From assembly GCA_016779205.1 (NCBI GenBank), contig JADHOC010000008.1, forward strand, positions 62,001 to 126,000: DNA of 64,000 nucleotides. Reading direction: 5' to 3'. How positions within the stretch are numbered: position 1 is the first letter of the stretch; every line of letters begins with the position of its first letter. A model generated the notes under the pieces. It was not told where the DNA came from and ran no database searches. It saw only the letters and a program-made list of their open reading frames with translations. The position numbers and the translations under genes are program-made. Of the stretch, positions 43,928-51,600 are shown one piece after another. The DNA comes from Planctomycetota bacterium. GTDB lineage: Bacteria; Planctomycetota; UBA1135; GCA-002686595.

Positions 43928-46156
43928 GTGAGCGACCAACCCCAACTCGAGCTGGCGCCTCCCTCGGCGCGTGAACTCCTCCGAGAGAGGGTGGTGCCCG
44001 TCGTCGTGGCCTTCGCGCTCGTCGGCCTCGTGGACGGGGCGGTCCGGGTGCTCGGGGTGGACCCGGGTCTGTTCCTGCTCCAGGTCCAGCACTTCGGCTT
44101 CATGGAGGCGCTGGGCATGGGGGCCCCCGCGTGGGGCGAGGTGCCCCTCCGCCTCCTGTCCCTCTGCCAGGCCGTCTTCCACTACGGGGTGGCCGGCGTC
44201 CTGGTGGGGCTCCTCGTCGGCGGGTGGACCGCGGGCCTCCGGCCGCTCCTCGTGACTTCTCCGGCGGACGGCGCCGCGGTCACGCGGCGCAACGTCTCGC
44301 TGGTGCTCGGCGGCTGGCTCGCGGTCGCGCTGTACTGGTGGACGCGGTCGGTCGTCTACTCGGGGCTCCCCGCGACCGACCCCCGGCGGCTCGGCGCCGC
44401 CGGGCTGATCCTCGCGCTCGGCCTTGTGCTCGGCGCTGCACTCGTGCGCTTCACCCCGGTGGCCCGCCTGCGCCGGATGCGGCTGCTGCTGGCCCTGATG
44501 GCGGCGGTGGGCGCCGGATGGGGCGCCATCCACTGGGGCCGTGCCGAGGACCGCGGCCGGATCCAGGGGGCCAACGAGGGGGTGCCCAACGTGCTGCTCG
44601 TGGTGGTGGACGCCCTGCGCCAGGACACGCTGGGGCCCTACGGCGACGGCGAGGTGCACACCCCGAGCTTCGACCGACTCGCGGCGGAGGGCGTGACGTT
44701 CATGGACGCGCGCACCCAGGCGCCCTTCACCTGGCCGAGCTTCGGCTCCTTCCTCACGGGCAAGGTGCCGCGCCGCCACGGGCTGATTCGCATGGAGCCG
44801 GGGCTGAGGATGCCCGTGAACGCGACCCTGCCGATCCTGCTGAAGGATGCGGTCACCTCGGACGGTGAGCAGCTGGAGGAAGAGGACTGGATCGCCGGCG
44901 CGTTCATGACCGGCACCCTCTCCCACGGATCTGGATTGCTCGGGGGCTTCGACGCCTACCTGGAGGCGTTGGTGGGGCACGACCTGGTGGACGTGCATGA
45001 CGACTGGAGCGAGTTCCGCTCGGGGCTCCTTCCCTGGCTGGTCTTCAACAAGCTGAGCCAGAAGGCGGACCGGCACCTGGTGACGTCCACGGCGGAGAGC
45101 TGGCTGCGGGAGCACGCGGACCGGCGCTTCATGGCGATGGTGCACCTCTACTCGACGCACACGCCGTACGACCCGGCGCCCGAGTTCCGGGAGCGGCACC
45201 TGGACCCGGCCTACGACGGCCCCATCTCCGCCTTCTACGCGGCCCAGCGCGAGGCGATCGAGGAGGGGAAGTACACGTTGACCGAGGCGGACGAGCTCCG
45301 CATTCGCCGCCTGTACCTCGCGGGCGTCGAGCAGGCCGACCGGATGATCGGGCGCCTCCTGGAGACGCTGGAGGCGACGGGCACCCTGGACAACACCGTG
45401 GTGATCGTGACCTCGGACCACGGGGAGTCCCTGGGCGAGCACGGGCTCTGGGAGCACAACTGGATGTACGAGGACAACCTGCGCGTGCCGCTCCTCATCC
45501 GCTATCCCGCCGGACTGCCGCGGGGCGTCCGGGTCGAGGGGCTCGTGGACACCATCGACCTCCTGCCCACGGTCTTCGACCTCGCGGGGCTCGAGGCGCC
45601 GGAGCACGCTGAGGACGCGGAGTTGGCGCTGGGTCTCGACCGCTCCTCGGCCCCCCCCGACGCCCAGGCGCCCGACGACGACGGGGCGGTCGACAGGGAG
45701 GCCATCCTCCGGAGCCGACGCCTCTGGGACGCCATCGACGGTCGCTCGCTGGTCGGGCTGGCCCGTGGCGAGGCGGGCCCGCCCCGATCGGCGGCCTTCG
45801 CAGAGAACGGGCGCTTCATGTCGGCCCAGGATGAACGCTGGAAGCTGATCGTCCGGCGGGAGCTGGTGGGAGAACCCCGCTTCGAGGATCTCCTGGGCGA
45901 GGCGGAGCGGCCGAGGCTCTTCGACCTGGAGGGCGACCCCCTCGAACTCCAGGGGCGCTTCGACGCTCAGGATCCAGAGGCCATGGCAGCGGCCAGGAGG
46001 CTCTTCGAGGCCCTCCGCGAACACAGCGCGCGCCTCCCCATCCGGGAGAGCCAGGTGGTTCGAGGCAAGCGAGACCTGCGCGCCGAGGGGCTCTTCAGGA
46101 GCCTCGGCTACGGCGGCGGTGTGGGCGCCGACGGCGAGGGGAGCGACGATGACTGA
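43928..46156 (+). CDS. Membrane-anchored sulfatase-fold enzyme with Thr nucleophile position
   Basis: 742 residues, start GTG 43928. Five membrane helices occupy about residues 20-202 (VVPVVVAFALVGLVDGAVRV, GVAGVLVGLLVGGW, VSLVLGGWLAVALYWW, LILALGLVLGAALV, LLLALMAAVGAGWGAIHWG). The alkaline-phosphatase-superfamily domain follows from residue 221: VLLVVVDALRQDTLGPYGDG, then T268-W-P-S-F in place of C-x-P-S-R, and VIVTSDHGESLGEHGLWEHN. The missing Cys/Ser argues against formylglycine sulfatase activity. The helical N-terminus plus this domain resembles lipid- or glycan-directed phosphotransferases such as phosphoethanolamine or glycerophosphate transferases, with the active site outside the membrane. 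It overlaps the next GT gene by 8 bp, linking it to glycan decoration. Confidence 0.85.
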   Translation: MSDQPQLELAPPSARELLRERVVPVVVAFALVGLVDGAVRVLGVDPGLFLLQVQHFGFMEALGMGAPAWGEVPLRLLSLCQAVFHYGVAGVLVGLLVGGWTAGLRPLLVTSPADGAAVTRRNVSLVLGGWLAVALYWWTRSVVYSGLPATDPRRLGAAGLILALGLVLGAALVRFTPVARLRRMRLLLALMAAVGAGWGAIHWGRAEDRGRIQGANEGVPNVLLVVVDALRQDTLGPYGDGEVHTPSFDRLAAEGVTFMDARTQAPFTWPSFGSFLTGKVPRRHGLIRMEPGLRMPVNATLPILLKDAVTSDGEQLEEEDWIAGAFMTGTLSHGSGLLGGFDAYLEALVGHDLVDVHDDWSEFRSGLLPWLVFNKLSQKADRHLVTSTAESWLREHADRRFMAMVHLYSTHTPYDPAPEFRERHLDPAYDGPISAFYAAQREAIEEGKYTLTEADELRIRRLYLAGVEQADRMIGRLLETLEATGTLDNTVVIVTSDHGESLGEHGLWEHNWMYEDNLRVPLLIRYPAGLPRGVRVEGLVDTIDLLPTVFDLAGLEAPEHAEDAELALGLDRSSAPPDAQAPDDDGAVDREAILRSRRLWDAIDGRSLVGLARGEAGPPRSAAFAENGRFMSAQDERWKLIVRRELVGEPRFEDLLGEAERPRLFDLEGDPLELQGRFDAQDPEAMAAARRLFEALREHSARLPIRESQVVRGKRDLRAEGLFRSLGYGGGVGADGEGSDDD

Positions 46157-47375
46157 GCTCGCCTCCTCGGAGCCGCCCCTGATCCTCGCGGCGAACGCCC
46201 GCATGCCGTCAGCCCGGGCGCAGTCCGTACAGCTGTGCCGGGCGGCCCAGGCCTTTCAAGGGGCTGGCGCGGACACCGTGGTGCTCCACGCCGCGAGGCG
46301 GGACACGCCACGGTCGCGGCCGGAGAACGTCTGGGCGCAGCTGACCACCCTGCCCACCGCCTCGACCTCGGAGGGGGCCGCGATCCCGCCGCGACGGGGG
46401 TGGCCGGGGCTGATGGCAGCGGGCTGCGTGGACTGGATCGACCTGGTGCCCAGGCCCCTCCAGTTCCTCCCCGCGCGCCTCCAGGAGTGGAGCTTCGGCC
46501 GCTCGGCGGCGCGGATCATCCAGTCGAGGTTCCCGGGGGCACGGGTGCTCGCCCGTGACCTCGAGATCGCCGTGCACCTCCGGGGTCGTCCCGGCGTGGC
46601 GCTGGAGCTCCACCGTGTCCCGGGCGGCCGCACCCGTCGACGGTGGCTGCGCCGCTGCGTCGGCGCGGGCATGCCCGTGGTGGCCATCAGCGGCGGCGTC
46701 CGCGATGACCTCGAGGCGCTCGGAGTCCCGGCCGACCGGATCACGGTGGAGCACGACGCCCATGACCCCGCGCTGGTGGACGCGCTCCCGGAGCGAGCGG
46801 CCGCCCGCGAGGCCCTCGGCCTCGACCCGGACGCCGGGGTGGTCCTCTATGCGGGCGGGCTCCTGCGTTGGAAGGGCGTCGACGTCCTGGTAGACGCCGC
46901 CCGGGGGGACCTGCTCGGCCAGGCCACCGTGCTGATCGTGGGGGGGATGGACGCCGACGTCACGGCGCTCCGCCAGCGCGCCTCCGGGCTCGGGAACGTC
47001 CGGGTCCTCGGGCACCGCGCGGCCCATGAGATCCCGCTCTTCCTGGCCGCCGCGGACGTCGGCGTGGTCCCCAACCGACGGAAGCCCAGGATCAGCTCCC
47101 ACCACACCTCACCCCTCAAGGTCTTCGAGGCCATGGCCGCGGGGCTCCCCCTGGTGGTGAGCGACCTGCCGAGCCTCCGGGACGTGCTCCGCCCGGACGA
47201 GGCGGTGTTCGTGGAGCCCGAGTCGCCCGAGGCGCTCGGGCGCGGGATCGCGGGGCTCCTCGCGGACGCGGACCACCGCCGGGCCATGGCGGCGCGGGCC
47301 CGGGAGTCCGTGCAGGCGAACACCTGGGGCGCCCGGGCGCGGCGGATCCTCACCTTCATGGAGCAGCACGCGTGA
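46149..47375 (+). CDS. GT4-family glycosyltransferase
   Basis: 408 residues from ATG 46149, which overlaps the end of the membrane enzyme gene by 8 bp. The N-terminal part, LILAANARMPSARAQSVQLC, contains the acceptor-side sequence. The C-terminal domain shows VVLYAGGLLRWKGVDVLVDA, VGVVPNRRKPRISSHHTSPL and KVFEAMAAGLPLVVSDLPSL; the usual first Glu of E-x7-E is replaced within SSHHTSPLKVFE, a form seen in GT4 members that recognise H-x-x-S-PLK. It is cytoplasmic. The stop overlaps the next start by 4 bp. Confidence 0.88.
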   Translation: MTELASSEPPLILAANARMPSARAQSVQLCRAAQAFQGAGADTVVLHAARRDTPRSRPENVWAQLTTLPTASTSEGAAIPPRRGWPGLMAAGCVDWIDLVPRPLQFLPARLQEWSFGRSAARIIQSRFPGARVLARDLEIAVHLRGRPGVALELHRVPGGRTRRRWLRRCVGAGMPVVAISGGVRDDLEALGVPADRITVEHDAHDPALVDALPERAAAREALGLDPDAGVVLYAGGLLRWKGVDVLVDAARGDLLGQATVLIVGGMDADVTALRQRASGLGNVRVLGHRAAHEIPLFLAAADVGVVPNRRKPRISSHHTSPLKVFEAMAAGLPLVVSDLPSLRDVLRPDEAVFVEPESPEALGRGIAGLLADADHRRAMAARARESVQANTWGARARRILTFMEQHA

Positions 47376-48547
47376 AGGTCCTCTTCCTCACGGACTCCCT
47401 CTCCGAGCTCGATGGCGTGGGCCGATACTCGGTCCGCCTCATCGAGGCCCTGGAGCGCCAGCGCCCCGGGCTCGAGGTACGTGTGCTCCTCGCGCGCAAG
47501 CACCGCCCGACCTCGCCGGAGGTCCCTGGCCACTGGCAGGTCGACGTGGCCCTGCCGCCGGACTACTTCTTCTACATGTCTCCGGCGCGCTTCGTGGTCT
47601 CGCGGCTGCTCTCCACGTGGCGGACCTTCCGCGCGGCGCGGCAGGCTGACCTCGTGCACGCGATCAAGGACTTCCCCCACAGCCTCCTTGCGGTGGACGC
47701 CGCGCGGCTCGCCGGCAAGCCCTGCGTCGCCACGGGGCACGGGACCTACACCATCCAGCCGGTCCTCGATGACCGGCACCGCGCCCGCGCCCTCTCCGCG
47801 TACCGCCGGTTCGCGGCGCTGATCTCGGTGTCGCGCTACACGCGCGAGCGGCTCCTCGGGATCGTGCCCGCTGAGGTCCTCTCGCCGGACCGCGTGCACG
47901 TGATCCCCAACGCCGTGGACGCCGAGAGCTTCGTCGGGCCACGGGAGGTCGGGGAGCCGCCGTGGCATGGCCGCCGCTTCACGCTGGGGATCGGAGAGCT
48001 CAAGGAGCGCAAGGGGCACCACCTGGCGCTGGAGGCCTGGATCCGCGTGGCCCGTGAGCAGGAGGACCTGCACCACTTCATCGTCGGCAACCGCGCCGGC
48101 GACCCGTACGAGGAGCAGCTGCTCGCCATGGCGCGGGACGCGGGGCTCGGGGACCGGGTCCACCTGGTGGGCAACGTCAGCGAGGACGAGAAGATCGACC
48201 TCCTGCAGCGCGCGGAGGTCTTCCTGCACACGCCGGTCACCGCCGCGGACGGGGGCTTCGAGGGCTTCGGGATCGTCTACCTGGAGGCGGCGGCGGCCGG
48301 GACGGTGGCCATCGGGACCCTGGACTCGGGGGCGGAGGACGCCATCGTGGACGGGGAGTCGGGGCGCCTCGTGGCCCAGGACGCGGACGCCGTGGAGTCC
48401 GCCCTGCGTGAGATCCTCTCGGATGGGGAGCTGCGTTCGCGGCTCACCGAGGGGGCGCGCGCCCACGCGGCGGCCTCCTCCTGGGACGAGAACGCCCGGC
48501 GCGTCCTCGAGATCTACGACGCCGTCGGGCGCGGGGGAGAGCGTTGA
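47372..48547 (+). CDS. GT4-family glycosyltransferase
   Basis: 391 residues with the GT-B fold, start GTG 47372 overlapping the previous stop (GTGA). The N-terminus is MKVLFLTDSLSELDGVGRYS, the Gly-rich loop for the acceptor side. ATGHGTYTIQPVLDDRHR lies where related enzymes have H-G. The C-terminal domain shows LGIGELKERKGHHLALEAW and ADGGFEGFGIVYLEAAAAGT with the E-x7-E motif. Its stop overlaps the following start by 4 bp. Specificity unknown. Confidence 0.9.
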   Translation: MKVLFLTDSLSELDGVGRYSVRLIEALERQRPGLEVRVLLARKHRPTSPEVPGHWQVDVALPPDYFFYMSPARFVVSRLLSTWRTFRAARQADLVHAIKDFPHSLLAVDAARLAGKPCVATGHGTYTIQPVLDDRHRARALSAYRRFAALISVSRYTRERLLGIVPAEVLSPDRVHVIPNAVDAESFVGPREVGEPPWHGRRFTLGIGELKERKGHHLALEAWIRVAREQEDLHHFIVGNRAGDPYEEQLLAMARDAGLGDRVHLVGNVSEDEKIDLLQRAEVFLHTPVTAADGGFEGFGIVYLEAAAAGTVAIGTLDSGAEDAIVDGESGRLVAQDADAVESALREILSDGELRSRLTEGARAHAAASSWDENARRVLEIYDAVGRGGER

Positions 48548-49794
48548 ACGTCCTCTTCTTCTGCGAGATCGCGGACCCCGGCGTGGGCTCCAGCGTCCGG
48601 CAGATGTACGGCCTCGCCCGGGAGCTCCGGGCGCGGGGGCACAAGACGGCGGTGGTCGCCACGGTCCGTGAGGCCGCGGACGCCACGCCGACGGTGATCG
48701 AGGGCACGACCGTCTTCCGGCTGCACTCCGACTACCCCCTGCGCTGGAGGGGCTGGATGTCCCTGCGCAACCGCGCCATCGAGCGGCCCCTGGCCGCCGT
48801 GCTGGGGGAGTTTCGTCCCGACGTCGTGCACGCCCACCTGGTGCACACCCACCTGGGATACCACTCGTTGACCATGGCGAAGCAGGCGGGGGCCCGGGTG
48901 ATCTTCACCTCCCACGACGCCATGACGTTCTGCTATCAGAAGCTCACCTGCTTCCACGGCGGCGAGGCGCACGGCGGAGAGCTGGACGACGTCGTGGCCC
49001 GGGCGAGCAAGTGCATCCCTTGTCAGCGCTTTCGTTTTCGTCCAGGCCGCAACCGGCGCATCAAGGAGGTGCTGGAGCGGGACGTGGACCGGGTGACGGT
49101 GGTGTCCGATGAGCTGGGGCGCGTGATGCGGGCCAACGGGCTCCCCGTCCACCGGACCGTGCACAACGCGCTGGAGCTCAGCGAGACCCCGGAGGCTGCG
49201 GCGGTGGAGGCGTTCCGTGACCGTCACGGGCTCGCCGGGTGCCAGGTGCTGGCCATCGGCGGGCGGCTCCACGAGCAGAAGGGCGTCGGCAAGCTGCTGG
49301 AGATGCTGGCGCTCCTGCGCCCGGAGTTCCCCGGGGTGCGGCTCATCGTGATGGGCCGCCGGGAGACCTACGATGGCGAGTTCCGTCCCCAGGCGGCGCG
49401 CCTGGGCGTGGAGGACCTGGTGGTGCCCACCGGCTGGCTCGGCCCCGATGAGCTGCCGCTGGCCTACGCCGCGGCGGACGTCTTCGTCACGCCCTCCCTC
49501 TGCTTCGACACCTTCGGGATCGTGAACCTCGAGGCCATGGAGCAGCGCCGCCCGGTGGTCGCCACCCGCTTCGGGGGCTCCATGGAGGTCGTGGAGGACG
49601 GGGTCTCGGGGTTCATCGAAAACCCATTTGATGTGGGGGCCTACGCCGAGCGCATCGCGACCCTCCTCCGGGACGAGGGCCTCCGGGCTCGCATGGGGGA
49701 GGCCGGGCGGGCGGCGCTCGTGGAGCGCTTCTCCATGGGCCGGCTCGCTGACGACTTCCTGGGGGAGTACGCGGCAGGCCCGGCGCCCCGGTGA
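48544..49794 (+). CDS. GT4-family glycosyltransferase with CxxC insert
   Basis: 416 residues with the GT-B fold, start TTG 48544 overlapping the previous stop (TTGA). The N-terminal domain has VGSSVRQMYGLARELRARGH and FTSHDAMTFCYQKLTCFHGG, followed by ASKCIPCQRFRF. The C...C...CxxC arrangement (Cys in FCY, TCF and KCIPC) is common in a GT4 subgroup and may bind a metal. The C-terminal domain shows AIGGRLHEQKGVGKLLEMLA and CFDTFGIVNLEAMEQRRP with the conserved Glu before the donor loop. It is the last gene of the operon starting at 37603; a small hairpin follows. Confidence 0.9.
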   Translation: MNVLFFCEIADPGVGSSVRQMYGLARELRARGHKTAVVATVREAADATPTVIEGTTVFRLHSDYPLRWRGWMSLRNRAIERPLAAVLGEFRPDVVHAHLVHTHLGYHSLTMAKQAGARVIFTSHDAMTFCYQKLTCFHGGEAHGGELDDVVARASKCIPCQRFRFRPGRNRRIKEVLERDVDRVTVVSDELGRVMRANGLPVHRTVHNALELSETPEAAAVEAFRDRHGLAGCQVLAIGGRLHEQKGVGKLLEMLALLRPEFPGVRLIVMGRRETYDGEFRPQAARLGVEDLVVPTGWLGPDELPLAYAAADVFVTPSLCFDTFGIVNLEAMEQRRPVVATRFGGSMEVVEDGVSGFIENPFDVGAYAERIATLLRDEGLRARMGEAGRAALVERFSMGRLADDFLGEYAAGPAPR

Positions 49795-49807
49795 CGCGTC
49801 AGGCCGT

Positions 49808-49825
49808 CGCAGGGTAGGCCCTGCG
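49808..49825 (+). terminator. Short hairpin after the glycosyltransferase operon
   Basis: CGCAGGG (49808-49814) pairs with CCCTGCG (49819-49825) over a TAGG loop, 14 bp after the last GT stop. It is short and lacks a T tract, but it is the only clear structure before the next gene. The following 190 bp contain relatively AT-rich patches (for example near 49862-49882) that may hold a promoter for the radical SAM gene. Confidence 0.4.
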
Positions 49826-50012
49826 TGCATCAACCTGGGAACTCATCGCTCCTGGGCCGCGAATAAGCCGATACTTCATACGAGTCCGTACGGTCGACGG
49901 CTCATCTCCGAGCGTCGTAGACTTCAGCCCCAGCTTCCCGGTTGGAGTTGAGGCTCTCCCGGCCTCCAGGATATTCCTTATCGCCCGCGCCACCCCGCAG
50001 GGGTCGCCCACG

Positions 50013-51419
50013 ATGCAGAAGACACTTCTCACCTACGTCAAGCCGCACGTCCAAGAGGATCCGCTCTCGATGATCCTCGGCATCGGCTATCTCGGCGCCC
50101 AGATGGAGCGCGAGGGGCTGCCGATCGCGCTCCACGACGAGCGCATCGGGACCGACCAGGAGATGAAGGCGGCGATCGACGCCAACGACATCATCGGCTT
50201 CAGCGCGCTGACCCCGAACATCCGGCGCGCCATCGCCTGGGCGAAGTACGCGAAGGAGCAGGGCAAGACCACCATCATGGGTGGCCCGCACGCCTCGGTG
50301 GACCAGGGCGTGTTCCTCGACAGCGGCCACTTCGACTACGTCCTCAAGGGCGAGGCGGAGCACACGCTGCCGCAGCTGATCCGCGGCATCGAGGGCAACG
50401 ACGACAAGGCGCTCCAGGACGTGGCGGGCCTGGCCTCCATGCGCGAGGGCGAGTTGTGGGTGGACAACCCCGCGCCGCCGCTGATCAAGAAGCTCGACGA
50501 GCTCCCGATTCCGGCCCGGCACCTCCTGCCGATGGAGTCGTACTTCAAGAACAACCCCGAGCACCTCTGCTACATCTTCACCACGCGTGGATGCCCCTTC
50601 AAGTGCATCTTCTGCCAGAAGGAGCTCACGGGCCGCGGCTTCCGCGTGCGCTCGACCGAGGCGATCGTCGACGAGCTCGAGCACATCATCAAGACCTACG
50701 ACCCGGGCGTGATCCTCTTCGTCGATGAGATCCTCACGCTCAGGAAGAAGCGCATCCACGAGATGTGCGACGAGATCATCCGCCGCGGGCTGAAGTTCGA
50801 GTGGGTGGCCAACACCCGGGCCGACTGCGTGGACTACCCGCTGCTCAAGCACATGCACCGCGCGGGCTGCCGCCGGATCTACTACGGCTGGGAGTCCGGC
50901 TCCCAGCGGATGCTGGACGTGCTCAAGAAGGACCTCACCCCCGAGGTGATCGTCAACGCCGCCAAGATGACCCGCCGCGCGGGCATCTGGGCCAAGGTCT
51001 ACCTGATCGTCGGCTCGCCCGGCGAGACGCCCCAGGACGTGGCGGAGACCGAGAAGGTCCTGCGCCTCGCGGGCCCCGACCTGATCCGGATCTCGGTCTT
51101 CAACCCGCTCATCGGTACGGAGTCCTGGGACAACTACCAGGCGTCCATCGACATCTCCGACCTCTCGGAGAACTACGTCTCGTCCAACCGCTCCGGCTAC
51201 AAGCACGAGCACTTCAGCCAGATCGAGCTGGAGGAGCTGCGCAAGCGCATGGTCCGGTCCTACGAGCAGTGGTACTACTCCATGCCCCAGCGCCTGCGTC
51301 GGGTCTACGAGCGCGCGCTCTACTACATCGAGAACCCCCAGCACGGGCGCAAGCGCATCGGTCGCGCCGTCGGCCTCGTGCCGGCGCCCCAGCGTCACGT
51401 CGTGACCAGCCACCACTAG
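50013..51419 (+). CDS. B12-binding domain radical SAM protein
   Basis: 468 residues. The cobalamin-binding N-terminal domain (about 1-180) includes IIGFSALTPNIRRAIAWAKY and GGPHASVDQ. The radical SAM core has TTRGCPFKCIFCQKELTG, giving the C-x3-C-x2-C cluster motif, then VDEILTLRKKRIHEMCDEI, GWESGSQRMLDVL and LIVGSPGETPQDV. The C-terminal 100 residues are basic and Tyr-rich. The overall plan parallels the protein at 10395-11837, including a [L/I]P[L/I]PAR[Q/H]LL segment just before the core. Position after a glycan operon suggests action on a sugar, lipid carrier or peptide, but no specific reaction can be claimed. A very strong hairpin follows the stop. Confidence 0.9.
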   Translation: MQKTLLTYVKPHVQEDPLSMILGIGYLGAQMEREGLPIALHDERIGTDQEMKAAIDANDIIGFSALTPNIRRAIAWAKYAKEQGKTTIMGGPHASVDQGVFLDSGHFDYVLKGEAEHTLPQLIRGIEGNDDKALQDVAGLASMREGELWVDNPAPPLIKKLDELPIPARHLLPMESYFKNNPEHLCYIFTTRGCPFKCIFCQKELTGRGFRVRSTEAIVDELEHIIKTYDPGVILFVDEILTLRKKRIHEMCDEIIRRGLKFEWVANTRADCVDYPLLKHMHRAGCRRIYYGWESGSQRMLDVLKKDLTPEVIVNAAKMTRRAGIWAKVYLIVGSPGETPQDVAETEKVLRLAGPDLIRISVFNPLIGTESWDNYQASIDISDLSENYVSSNRSGYKHEHFSQIELEELRKRMVRSYEQWYYSMPQRLRRVYERALYYIENPQHGRKRIGRAVGLVPAPQRHVVTSHH

Positions 51420-51458
51420 GCTGGCCGGCGGGCCGCGCGCGGCCCGAGGGTGAAACGA

Positions 51459-51494
51459 ACGGGCGGCCCCGCAGGACACTGCGGGGCCGCCCGT
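51459..51494 (+). terminator. 16-bp hairpin terminator after the radical SAM gene
   Basis: A perfect 16-bp stem (51459-51474 with 51479-51494) with a GACA tetraloop starts 40 bp after the stop. Only CTCG follows, so again there is no U-tract. It separates two converging transcripts and might serve both. Confidence 0.75.
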
Positions 51495-51511
51495 CTCGTG
51501 AGGGCCCCTGT

Positions 51512-51572
51512 TTGGGTGGGGCGTCTGCTTGGTTGGGGCTCCTGATTGGATGGGGCTTCGGTTGGGTGGGGA
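51512..51572 (+). repeat. Four-copy degenerate 17-bp G-rich tandem repeat
   Basis: The core TTGG[G/T/A]TGGGG occurs at 51512, 51529, 51546 and 51562, i.e. periods of 17, 17 and 16 bp, with varying 6-bp spacers. It lies between the terminator of the radical SAM gene and the stop codon of ftcD. The regularly spaced G runs could form a G-quadruplex on the plus strand (ftcD template side downstream of its stop). Confidence 0.75.
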
Positions 51573-51600
51573 CCCCGCGCGGATGGCCCGGGTTCGGGGC

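Noticed and set aside
51512-51572. CRISPR array
   Set aside because: The unit is 10-11 bp with 5-7-bp spacers, degenerate and only four copies; no cas genes are nearby.
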